Below are positions 7,088 to 13,981 of a DNA stretch of 13,999 bases, piece by piece (positions within the stretch are counted from its first letter, which is position 1; every line of letters begins with the position of its first letter). The DNA is from Clostridium sp. CAG:964 (GTDB lineage: Bacteria > Bacillota > Clostridia > Oscillospirales > Acutalibacteraceae), in NCBI GenBank assembly GCA_000435335.1, contig FR891346.1, positions 103,842 to 117,840 of the forward strand, in the 5' to 3' direction. The notes under the pieces were generated by a model. The model searched no databases and was not told the DNA's origin. It saw nothing but the letters and a program-made list of their open reading frames with translations. Position numbers and translations under genes: made by a program.

Positions 7088-7116
7088 TTGACAACTAAAA
7101 AAAGCAGGTATATAAT
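7088..7116 (+). promoter_or_regulatory. Perfect-consensus sigma-A promoter of the trp operon
   Basis: TTGACA (7088-7093) and TATAAT (7111-7116) both match consensus fully with an ideal 17-base spacer. Upstream, 7050-7075 is very A/T-rich with a repeated AAAATGTAA, a possible UP element. Transcription would start near 7123. A promoter this strong implies control after initiation, consistent with the T-box that follows. Confidence 0.93.
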
Positions 7117-7122
7117 AGCCAC

Positions 7123-7397
7123 AAATGATGATATTAAAAACCTGTGAGCAGGAGTAGTAACAAATCCTACGGTACAAAGAGAGTTTTGCGTTTGGTGTAA
7201 GCAAAATTGCCTAAGGCTTGCGAATGGACCTGTGAGGGCAACCCGAAAATTATTCAGTAGGCGTTGACGGTTACCTTATCGTTAACAAAGGAGCGTATGT
7301 TAGTGCGTGATGAGTGGGTGCTTTTTGGCGTCAATTTGGGTGGTACCGCAGAAGTTTAGCTTTTGTCCCTTTTGTAGAGGGATAGGGGCTTTTTTTT
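7123..7397 (+). ncRNA. T-box riboswitch, tRNA-Trp responsive (specifier UGG)
   Basis: The leader senses uncharged tRNA-Trp and controls read-through into trpE. Stem I can be traced. A kink-turn lies at its base (TGTGAG around 7143-7148 opposite TGAG around 7231-7234), with CAGG pairing CCTG above it. The specifier loop has AGTA (7153-7156) opposite GAA, followed by TGG at 7225-7227, the Trp codon. GTAA/TTGC, CCT/AGG and GGTA/TGCC helices follow, then an AG-rich bulge (AAAGAGAG), and an apical TTTTGC/GCAAAA stem with the loop motif GGTGTAA. The conserved T-box GGGTGGTACCGC is at 7338-7349. Its GGG (7338-7340) can pair with CCC (7367-7369) to make the antiterminator, in competition with the terminator. 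The variable base of the TGGN bulge is T (7344). Confidence 0.95.
7358..7397 (+). terminator. Regulated terminator of the T-box leader
   Basis: AGCTTTTGTCCCT (7358-7370) pairs with AGGGATAGGGGCT (7378-7390) over 13 bp, including several G-T wobbles, with a 7-base loop. Eight T residues end at 7397. The 5' arm contains the CCC used by the antiterminator, so only one of the two structures can form. The numerous wobbles may keep the terminator switchable. Confidence 0.93.
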
Positions 7398-7428
7398 ATT
7401 GTCAAAATTTAGAAAGGAGTATTTAAAA

Positions 7429-8889
7429 ATGATAAAACCAAGCTTAGAAGAAATTAACAGCTTAGCACAAGGCTATAAGATTATACCCGTTACCAAAGAG
7501 ATATATGCAGATACTACTACACCTATTACACTGCTTAGAAAAATTTCTGCTATATCAAACAGATTTTACCTGCTGGAAAGTGTAGAGGGCGGTAAAAAAT
7601 GGGGCAGATACTCCTTTGTAGGCTTTGACCCTAAGTCCAGAATATACTATAAAGGCGGCAAGGTTGTTATTGAGGGCGAGGGTGCTAAAGAGATAGCAAC
7701 AGACAAGCCGTTTGACGCAGTTAGAGAGTTTTTGAAAAATTATACATCGCCTAAATTCGACGATATACCGCCGTTTACCGGAGGACTTGTAGGCTACTTT
7801 GGCTACAGTATGATAGCTGTGGCAGAGCCTGTTTTAAAGCTGAGAGAAAGTCAGTTTAACGACTTTGACCTTATGTTTTTTGACAAGGTAGTTGTTTACG
7901 ACCACCTAACGCAAAAAATGATAGTCATAGTTAATATGAAGACAGACGATGTTGACTTTCAGTATAAAAAGGCTTGTGCCGATATAGAAAAAATTGTTTC
8001 TATTATAACGGACAATCAGCCACTGCCGCCTACTAACCCTTACAAAAATGTAGAATTCAAATCCAATATGACCGAGGATGAATTTTGCAAAATGGTTGAA
8101 AAAACCAAGGAATATATTTATGAGGGCGACATTTTCCAGTGTGTAGTTTCAAGACGCTTTGAAAGTGAGTACAAGGGTGACCTTATTGACGCCTACAGGG
8201 TGCTGCGTATTACAAACCCGTCACCTTATATGGTGTATATGAGGTTTGACGACAGCGAGATTATAAGCACCTCGCCTGAAACTCTGGTAAGGCTTAAAAA
8301 CGGCAGACTTTCCACATATCCTGTTGCCGGCTCACGACCAAGAGGAGCAACAAAGGAAGAGGATGAAAGGCTTGAAAAGGATTTGCTAAGCGACCAAAAG
8401 GAGCTTGCAGAGCATAATATGCTTGTTGACCTGGGCAGAAACGACATTGGCAGAATTGCAAGGATTAACTCTGTAGAGGTAACAGCCTACAAGGTAATTA
8501 ATAAGTATTCAAAAATTATGCATATAGCCTCTGAGGTTGAGGGTGACATTCGTGATGATATGGACGCCTTTAATGCCATAGAATCGGTTTTGCCGGCAGG
8601 CACGCTTTCGGGTGCACCTAAAATAAGGGCTTGTGAAATTATAGAGGAGCTGGAGCAGTACCCAAGGGGAATTTACGGCGGAGCGCTGGGCTATGTAGAT
8701 TTTAACGGTAACCTTGATGTTGCCATAGCAATAAGAATGGCTGTAAAAAAGAATGACAAGGTTTATGTTCAGGCAGGTGCCGGCATAGTTGCAGACAGTG
8801 TACCACATTCGGAATATATGGAAACCTACAACAAGGCTTTGGCAGTAATGAACGCAGTGCAGGGTGCGGCAGAGGCCGACCTGCCATAA
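7429..8889 (+). CDS. trpE: Anthranilate synthase component I
   Basis: TrpE converts chorismate to anthranilate using ammonia delivered by TrpG, the first committed step to tryptophan. At 486 residues it has family length. The N-terminal LLES (48-51) and NPSPYM (263-268) match the residues that form the allosteric tryptophan site in characterised TrpE, so feedback inhibition is expected. The C-terminal chorismate-binding domain shows GSRPRG, EHNMLVDLGRND (metal-binding region), AGTLSGAPKIRA, YGGALGY and GAGIVADSVP in the right order. I start it at the ATG at 7429, where AGAAAGGAG (7411-7419) is 9 bases away. A TTG at 7399 in the same frame lies directly behind the leader terminator without a ribosome binding site. 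It is the first gene of the operon; trpG follows after 20 bases. PabB is the main alternative, but the context and the trp-type regulatory motifs decide for TrpE. Confidence 0.97.
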   Translation: MIKPSLEEINSLAQGYKIIPVTKEIYADTTTPITLLRKISAISNRFYLLESVEGGKKWGRYSFVGFDPKSRIYYKGGKVVIEGEGAKEIATDKPFDAVREFLKNYTSPKFDDIPPFTGGLVGYFGYSMIAVAEPVLKLRESQFNDFDLMFFDKVVVYDHLTQKMIVIVNMKTDDVDFQYKKACADIEKIVSIITDNQPLPPTNPYKNVEFKSNMTEDEFCKMVEKTKEYIYEGDIFQCVVSRRFESEYKGDLIDAYRVLRITNPSPYMVYMRFDDSEIISTSPETLVRLKNGRLSTYPVAGSRPRGATKEEDERLEKDLLSDQKELAEHNMLVDLGRNDIGRIARINSVEVTAYKVINKYSKIMHIASEVEGDIRDDMDAFNAIESVLPAGTLSGAPKIRACEIIEELEQYPRGIYGGALGYVDFNGNLDVAIAIRMAVKKNDKVYVQAGAGIVADSVPHSEYMETYNKALAVMNAVQGAAEADLP

Positions 8890-8909
8890 GGAAAAGAGGA
8901 GATAATTTT

Positions 8910-9482
8910 ATGATATTACTTATTGATAACTACGACAGCTTTTCCTACAATTTGGTTCAGGTTGCCGGCAGTGTGGAAAGCGATATACAGGTTTACAGAA
9001 ACGATAAAATTACAGTTGAAGAAATACGCCGACTAAACCCTACACACATTATTCTTTCTCCCGGTCCGGGTTATCCCAAGAATGCCGGTGTGTGTGAAGA
9101 GGTAGTACGCCAGCTAAAGGGTGAGTTCCCGATTTTGGGCGTTTGTTTGGGACACCAAGCTATTTGCGAGGTGTTCGGTGCTGAAATAACCCACGCAGTA
9201 AAGCTTATGCACGGAAAGCAAAGCGAGGTTACGGTGGATAATAGGTGTAAAATATTTCAGGATATGCCAAGCAGTATTAAGGTTGCCCGTTATCATTCAT
9301 TGGTGGCAACTAATTTGCCGGAGGAGCTTATTGTAACATCTACAGATGTTGAAAACGGCGAGGTTATGGCAGTTAAACACAGAGATTACGAAATATACGG
9401 ACTGCAATTCCACCCGGAATCTATTATGACGCCACAGGGCGGAAAGATGCTGGAAAATTTTATAAGAAAGGTTGGAAAATAA
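8910..9482 (+). CDS. trpG: Anthranilate synthase component II, glutamine amidotransferase
   Basis: TrpG hydrolyses glutamine and channels ammonia to TrpE. The 190 residues form a single class I glutamine amidotransferase domain, not fused to TrpD. The catalytic triad is visible: Cys79 in GVCLGHQ, His168 and Glu170 in QFHPES. The oxyanion/binding motifs SPGPGYP (50-56) and HGKQSEV are present. AGAGGAG (8895-8901) lies 8 bases before the ATG. It follows trpE by 20 bases and precedes trpD by a single base. In some bacteria one amidotransferase serves both folate and tryptophan synthesis; this one may too, but its place inside the trp operon points mainly to tryptophan. Confidence 0.97.
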   Translation: MILLIDNYDSFSYNLVQVAGSVESDIQVYRNDKITVEEIRRLNPTHIILSPGPGYPKNAGVCEEVVRQLKGEFPILGVCLGHQAICEVFGAEITHAVKLMHGKQSEVTVDNRCKIFQDMPSSIKVARYHSLVATNLPEELIVTSTDVENGEVMAVKHRDYEIYGLQFHPESIMTPQGGKMLENFIRKVGK

Positions 9483-9483
9483 A

Positions 9484-10500
9484 ATGATTAAGGAAGCAAT
9501 CAGCAAGGTAATTAACAAAGAAAATTTAACACCTGCCGAAACAGAGGGTGTAATGGAAGAAATTATGACAGGCAAGGCAACCAATGCACAAATGGCTGCT
9601 TTCTTAACAGCCCTTAGAATGAAAGGTGAAACCATAGAGGAAATTACAGCCTGTGCAAAGGTTATGCGTAGGGTTGGTGTACATCTGAACCACAGTACAG
9701 AAGTTCTTGAAATTGTAGGTACAGGCGGTGACGAGGCCTTTACCTTTAACATTTCTTCGGTATCCTCTATAGTAACTGCTGCGGCAGGGGTTCCAACTGC
9801 AAAGCACGGCAACAGAAGCGTGTCAAGTAAATGCGGTGCCGCCGATGTGTTTGAGGCACTTGGCGTAAAGCTGGATATTACAGCACAGCAAAACGAAAGG
9901 GTGCTTTCCGACACAGGAATGTGCTTTATGTTTGCCCCTGTTTACCACGGTGCAATGAAGTACGCCGCACCGGTTAGAAAGGAAATGGGTGCAAGAACAA
10001 TTTTTAATATTTTAGGGCCTTTGTCGAATCCGGCTTCTGCTACTATTCAGCTTATGGGCGTGTACAGCCAAGAGCTGGTTAAGCCTATAGCAGAGGTTTT
10101 AAAAAATCTTGGAGTTGAAAAGGGTATGGTAGTTTACGGTCAGGACGGAATCGACGAGGTTTCATTGGTGGCAAAGACTACAGCCTGCGAAATTAAGAAC
10201 GGTGAAATTACCGAGTTTACAATCAACCCTGAGGATTACGGATTTACAATGTGCAAGAAAGATGACCTTGTAGGGGGCAACCCACAGGAAAATGCGGAAA
10301 TAGCACGAAAGATTTTGAACGGCGAAAAGGGCGCTAAAAGAGATGTAGTATTACTTAACAGCGGTATTGCAATTTACATAGCGGGCAAGGCTGACAGCAT
10401 CGCTAAGGGTATTGAGATAGCCGCACAAACTATCGACAGCGGCAAGGCTAAGGCTAAGCTGGAAGAATTTGTAAAGGCAACTAACGAGGTGTGCCGATGA
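9484..10500 (+). CDS. trpD: Anthranilate phosphoribosyltransferase
   Basis: TrpD transfers phosphoribose from PRPP to anthranilate. The 338 residues match the family, with an N-terminal helical domain (MIKEAISKVINKENLT ... AFLTALRMKGET). The glycine-rich PRPP loop GTGGD is at 79-83, and KHGNRSVSSKCGAADV and GARTIFNILGPLSNPA follow. I start at the ATG at 9484, one base after the trpG stop, because the protein then begins with the typical MIKEAI sequence. The in-frame TTG at 9472 lies within trpG and directly abuts the AAAGG (9467-9471), leaving no spacing. From the ATG that weak site is 12 bases away, so translation probably depends on coupling to trpG. The end overlaps trpC by an ATGA. Confidence 0.97.
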   Translation: MIKEAISKVINKENLTPAETEGVMEEIMTGKATNAQMAAFLTALRMKGETIEEITACAKVMRRVGVHLNHSTEVLEIVGTGGDEAFTFNISSVSSIVTAAAGVPTAKHGNRSVSSKCGAADVFEALGVKLDITAQQNERVLSDTGMCFMFAPVYHGAMKYAAPVRKEMGARTIFNILGPLSNPASATIQLMGVYSQELVKPIAEVLKNLGVEKGMVVYGQDGIDEVSLVAKTTACEIKNGEITEFTINPEDYGFTMCKKDDLVGGNPQENAEIARKILNGEKGAKRDVVLLNSGIAIYIAGKADSIAKGIEIAAQTIDSGKAKAKLEEFVKATNEVCR

Positions 10501-11294
10501 GTGATAAAATACTTGATACACTGGCTGAATGTACAAGAAAGCGTATTGAAAAGAATAAGGCTGAAATACCTCTTGAGCAGCTAAAGGAGCAGGCGTTTGC
10601 ACTGAATACAGATACAGGCTTTCCTTTTGAAAGGGCTTTGTCAAAGGCGGGAATGTCCTATATTTGTGAAATAAAAAAAGCTTCCCCCTCAAAGGGAATA
10701 ATAGCCGAGGATTTCCCATATGTGGAAATAGCAAAGGAATATCAGAGTGCCGGAGCAAGTGCAATATCTGTTTTGACCGAAACCGATTATTTTTTAGGCA
10801 GTGACCAATATGTTAAAGAGGTAAGCAAGGCTGTTAATATACCGATTATTCGCAAAGACTTTACTGTTGACGAATATATGCTCTATCAGGCAAAGGCTAT
10901 GGGGGCGTCTGCTGTATTGCTTATTTGTGCTTTGCTTGATACGGAAACAATAAAAAGATATATAAAAATTTGCGACAGCTTGGGACTGTCCGCGTTAGTA
11001 GAGGCTCACGACGAGCAGGAGGTACAGTCCGCTATAGATGCCGGTGCAAGAATTATAGGCGTAAACAACAGAAATCTAAAGAATTTTACGGTGGATATTA
11101 ACAACAGCACACGCTTAAGAAGGCTTGTGCCAAAGGACGTTATTTTTGTTGCGGAAAGCGGAATAAAAACTCCGCAGGATATTGCCGCACTTAAGCAGGC
11201 AAATGTAGACGCAGTGCTTATCGGTGAAACCTTTATGCGATGTGAAAATAAAAAAGAAATGCTTACGGCTTTAAACGGCGGTGAAGTTAAATGA
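10497..11294 (+). CDS. trpC: Indole-3-glycerol phosphate synthase
   Basis: TrpC closes the indole ring, converting carboxyphenylamino-deoxyribulose phosphate to indole-3-glycerol phosphate. It is a 265-residue TIM barrel and is not fused to TrpF. The active-site motifs are in order: ICEIKKASPSKG (Lys60 and its neighbours, with Glu58), IIRKDF (catalytic Lys), LVEAH (Glu), GVNNRNL (Asn), AESGI (Glu) and LIGETFM near the phosphate site. I chose the ATG at 10497, which overlaps the trpD stop as ATGA and has GAGGTG (10486-10491) 5 bases upstream. A GTG at 10491 overlaps that site. The gene ends in another ATGA overlap with trpF, so ribosomes can reinitiate along the operon. Confidence 0.97.
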   Translation: MSDKILDTLAECTRKRIEKNKAEIPLEQLKEQAFALNTDTGFPFERALSKAGMSYICEIKKASPSKGIIAEDFPYVEIAKEYQSAGASAISVLTETDYFLGSDQYVKEVSKAVNIPIIRKDFTVDEYMLYQAKAMGASAVLLICALLDTETIKRYIKICDSLGLSALVEAHDEQEVQSAIDAGARIIGVNNRNLKNFTVDINNSTRLRRLVPKDVIFVAESGIKTPQDIAALKQANVDAVLIGETFMRCENKKEMLTALNGGEVK

Positions 11295-11908
11295 GTATGG
11301 TTAAAATATGCGGCTTAAGCAGAGAATGTGACATTGACTATGTAAACAGCAGTAAGCCGGACTATGTAGGCTTTGTGTTTTCAAATTCAAAGCGTCGGGT
11401 TACGCCTAAGCAGGCAGAAAAACTAAAGCTAAAGCTAAGCAGTGGCATAAAAGCCGTGGGGGTGTTTGTTAATGAGCCTTTGGAGCTTATAGCAGACCTT
11501 TGCAGGCAAAATATTATAGATGTTGTACAGCTGCACGGTGACGAGGATAATGATTATATATCCAAGGTAAAAAGTATAACCGGCAAGTCTGTAATAAAGG
11601 CGGTGCGTGTACAAAGCACGCAACAGATTTTGCAGGCGGAAGCTCTTAATTGCGACTGTTTGCTGCTTGATACCTACAAAAAATCCACATATGGCGGTGT
11701 AGGCGAAAGCTTTAACTGGCAGCTTATACCTACTGCATTGAAAAAACCGTTTTTTCTGGCAGGAGGCTTGAATACTGAAAATGTTGAAACGGCAATCAAG
11801 ACAGTTCAGCCTTACTGTGTGGATGTAAGCAGCGGTGTTGAAACCGACGGCTTTAAGGACGAAAAAAAGATAAGGAATATTATAGAAAAGGTTAGGAGGA
11901 CACACTAA
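11291..11908 (+). CDS. trpF: Phosphoribosylanthranilate isomerase
   Basis: TrpF isomerises phosphoribosylanthranilate to the ribulose form used by TrpC. It is a 205-residue single TIM barrel. The catalytic Cys7 lies in KICGL and the catalytic Asp in LLLDTY. Other family motifs include VGFVFSNSKRRVTP, VGVFVN, VVQLHGDE, GGVGESFNW, FLAGGLNTENV and DVSSGVE. The start ATG overlaps the trpC stop (ATGA), with GGCGGTGA just upstream. A second ATG two codons later (11297) is possible, which would drop MS. The stop TAA at 11906-11908 directly abuts the trpB start. Confidence 0.96.
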   Translation: MSMVKICGLSRECDIDYVNSSKPDYVGFVFSNSKRRVTPKQAEKLKLKLSSGIKAVGVFVNEPLELIADLCRQNIIDVVQLHGDEDNDYISKVKSITGKSVIKAVRVQSTQQILQAEALNCDCLLLDTYKKSTYGGVGESFNWQLIPTALKKPFFLAGGLNTENVETAIKTVQPYCVDVSSGVETDGFKDEKKIRNIIEKVRRTH

Positions 11909-13093
11909 ATGTCAAAGGGAATGTTTGGCTGTCACGGAGGACAGTTTATACCTGAAACACTTATGAATGCTGTTATAGAGCTGGAGGAGGCTTATAACCA
12001 TTATAAAAATGACCCTGAATTTCAAAAGGAGCTTACACAGCTTTTAAATGAATATGCAGGCAGACCGTCAAGACTTTATTATGCAGAAAGAATGACTAAG
12101 GATTTAGGCGGTGCAAAAATATATTTAAAGAGAGAAGACCTAAATCATACAGGCTCACATAAGCTTAACAATGTGCTTGGTCAGTGTTTGCTTGCCAAAA
12201 AAATGGGTAAAACCAGAGTAATAGCCGAAACAGGAGCAGGTCAGCACGGTGTTGCAACAGCAACCGTAGCCGCTTTAATGGGATTGGAATGTAAGGTTTA
12301 TATGGGCAAGGAGGATACAGAAAGACAGGCTCTTAATGTTTACCGTATGCGTTTGCTGGGGGCAGAGGTTGAGGCTGTTACAAGCGGAACAATGACCTTA
12401 AAGGACGCAGTAAACGAAACACTGCGTGAGTGGAGCAACCGTATAAGCGATACTCACTATGTTTTAGGCTCGGTAATGGGCCCACATCCATTCCCGACTA
12501 TAGTGCGTGATTTCCAAAGTGTTATTAGTAAAGAGATTAAAGAGCAAATGCTGGAAAAAGAGGGCAGACTGCCGGATGTTGTAATGGCGTGTGTAGGCGG
12601 CGGAAGCAACGCTATGGGTGCCTTTTATAATTTTATCGAGGATAAGCAGGTTCGCCTAATCGGTTGCGAGGCAGCCGGTAAGGGAGCAGACACACCGTAT
12701 ACAGCAGCAACAATGGCAACAGGTACAGAGGGTGTGTTCCACGGTATGAAGTCCTATTTCTGTCAGGATAAGTACGGCCAGATTGCACCGGTTTACTCAA
12801 TTTCGGCAGGACTTGACTACCCGGGGGTAGGGCCTGAACACGCTTACTTAAAGGACATTGGCAGAGCCGAGTATGTTCCTGTTACAGATGACGAGGCAGT
12901 AAATGCCTTTGAGTATTTGTCAAGGACTGAGGGAATTATACCGGCCATTGAAAGTGCACACGCTGTTGCCTATGCAATGAAGCTTGCACCTACTCTTGAT
13001 AAGGAAAAGCTTATGGTAATAAACATTTCCGGCAGAGGAGATAAGGATGTTGCCGCTATAGCAAGATACAGAGGAGAGGATATATATGAGTAA
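11909..13093 (+). CDS. trpB: Tryptophan synthase beta chain
   Basis: TrpB is the pyridoxal phosphate subunit that joins indole to serine to form tryptophan. The 394 residues fit the TrpB1 (TrpA-dependent) class. Lys85 in HTGSHKLNN binds the cofactor. Glu107 in ETGAGQHG is the catalytic acid/base. GGGSNAMG binds the cofactor phosphate, and SGRGDKD closes the C-terminal core. Pro-rich and channel-lining elements such as REDLNHTG are normal. A strong AGGAGG (11894-11899) sits inside the end of trpF, 9 bases before the ATG. The end overlaps trpA by 8 bases, a common arrangement for two subunits that form an alpha2-beta2 complex with an indole tunnel. I see no unusual replacement in the motifs checked. 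Confidence 0.98.
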   Translation: MSKGMFGCHGGQFIPETLMNAVIELEEAYNHYKNDPEFQKELTQLLNEYAGRPSRLYYAERMTKDLGGAKIYLKREDLNHTGSHKLNNVLGQCLLAKKMGKTRVIAETGAGQHGVATATVAALMGLECKVYMGKEDTERQALNVYRMRLLGAEVEAVTSGTMTLKDAVNETLREWSNRISDTHYVLGSVMGPHPFPTIVRDFQSVISKEIKEQMLEKEGRLPDVVMACVGGGSNAMGAFYNFIEDKQVRLIGCEAAGKGADTPYTAATMATGTEGVFHGMKSYFCQDKYGQIAPVYSISAGLDYPGVGPEHAYLKDIGRAEYVPVTDDEAVNAFEYLSRTEGIIPAIESAHAVAYAMKLAPTLDKEKLMVINISGRGDKDVAAIARYRGEDIYE

Positions 13094-13862
13094 TACAGCC
13101 AACGCATTTAAACACGGTAAAGCATTCATACCTTTTGTTACAGCAGGCGACCCTAACCTGGAGGTAACAAAAGAAATAATATTGGCTATGGAAAAAGCAG
13201 GAGCTGACCTTATAGAGATAGGAATACCTTTTTCCGACCCTGTAGCCGAGGGTGTGGTAATTCAGGCGGCTGACGAAAGAGCCTTAAAAGCCGGTACAAC
13301 AACAGATAAAATTTTTGATATGGTAGCAGAGGTTAGAAAGGAAAGCAACATTCCTCTGGCCTTTATGACATACATAAATCCGGTATATGTGTACGGCGTG
13401 GATAAGTTCTGTAAAAAAGCCGCAGAGCTGGGAGTAGATGCCCTTATTATTCCGGATGTACCTTACGAGGAGAAAAACGAGGTTGCACCGTTTTGTGACA
13501 AATACGGTATTGACCTAATATCTTTTATAGCACCAACATCACACGACAGAATAAAAACCATTGCAAAGGAGGCACAGGGCTTTGTTTACTGTGTATCCTC
13601 CATGGGCGTTACAGGTGTTCGTCAAAAAATCACCACTAATTTAGGAGAGATGACGTCACTTGTACGAGAGGTTACAAATGTGCCTGCAGCTATAGGCTTT
13701 GGCATTTCAACGCCTCAGCAGGCGCAGGAAATGGCACAGTATGCCGACGGTGTAATTGTAGGCAGTGCTATAGTTAAAATATGTGCACAGTACGGTGAGA
13801 GGTGCGTCCCATATGTTTATGACTATGTTAAAGAAATGAAGGACGCAGTTAGGAATGTTTAA
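13086..13862 (+). CDS. trpA: Tryptophan synthase alpha chain
   Basis: TrpA cleaves indole-3-glycerol phosphate to indole and glyceraldehyde 3-phosphate and passes indole to TrpB. The 258-residue TIM barrel carries FIPFVTAGDP (15-23) and EIGIPFSDP with the catalytic Glu44 (E. coli Glu49). PDVPYEE, loop 6 as SSMGVTGVR, and the phosphate-site motifs IGFGIS and VGSAIVKI are also present. One departure stands out: the segment equal to E. coli LADGPTIQ reads VAEGVVIQ, so the second catalytic residue Asp60 is Glu55 here, and the following conserved Pro is Val57. The start overlaps trpB by 8 bases and has GAGGAGAGG (13071-13079) upstream. It is the last gene of the operon. The rest of the protein looks intact, so I expect it to be functional, with some doubt over the altered loop. 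Confidence 0.95.
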   Translation: MSNTANAFKHGKAFIPFVTAGDPNLEVTKEIILAMEKAGADLIEIGIPFSDPVAEGVVIQAADERALKAGTTTDKIFDMVAEVRKESNIPLAFMTYINPVYVYGVDKFCKKAAELGVDALIIPDVPYEEKNEVAPFCDKYGIDLISFIAPTSHDRIKTIAKEAQGFVYCVSSMGVTGVRQKITTNLGEMTSLVREVTNVPAAIGFGISTPQQAQEMAQYADGVIVGSAIVKICAQYGERCVPYVYDYVKEMKDAVRNV

Positions 13863-13878
13863 TTTATTTTGATAATAC

Positions 13879-13917
13879 TTTTCGGGGAAATCACAGCTTT
13901 TCTGATTTCTCCGAAAA
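13879..13917 (+). terminator. Long hairpin after trpA, no U-tract (atypical terminator)
   Basis: TTTTCGGGGAAATCA (13879-13893) pairs with TGATTTCTCCGAAAA (13903-13917) over 15 bp with one wobble and a 9-base loop. The 3' flank is A-rich on the plus strand, so the usual U-tract is missing in both directions. It begins 16 bases after the trpA stop. It probably marks the 3' end of the operon transcript, by weak termination or as a stabilising hairpin. Confidence 0.5.
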
Positions 13918-13952
13918 ATTAAAAAAATATTCAAAAAACTTAAAAAAATGCG

Positions 13953-13981
13953 TTGACAAGAGGGTGGAGGTTTGATATAAT
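13953..13981 (+). promoter_or_regulatory. Perfect-consensus sigma-A promoter reading out of the window
   Basis: TTGACA (13953-13958) and TATAAT (13976-13981) are 17 bases apart, and a TGA directly precedes the -10, making it an extended element. The start would be near 13988. Its target lies beyond the window; no coding start is visible in the last 18 bases. Confidence 0.88.

Noticed and set aside
7123..7357. Leader peptide with Trp codons (E. coli-type attenuation)
   Set aside because: No short open frame with tandem Trp codons is present. The T-box elements fully explain the leader.
7399..7428. Upstream TTG start for trpE
   Set aside because: It directly follows the leader terminator and lacks a ribosome binding site. 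The ATG at 7429 has a strong one at the right distance.
9297..9914. 205-codon minus-strand open frame opposite trpG/trpD
   Set aside because: It lies antisense to two conserved genes, has Ser/Leu-rich composition typical of a shadow frame, and has no supporting start signal.
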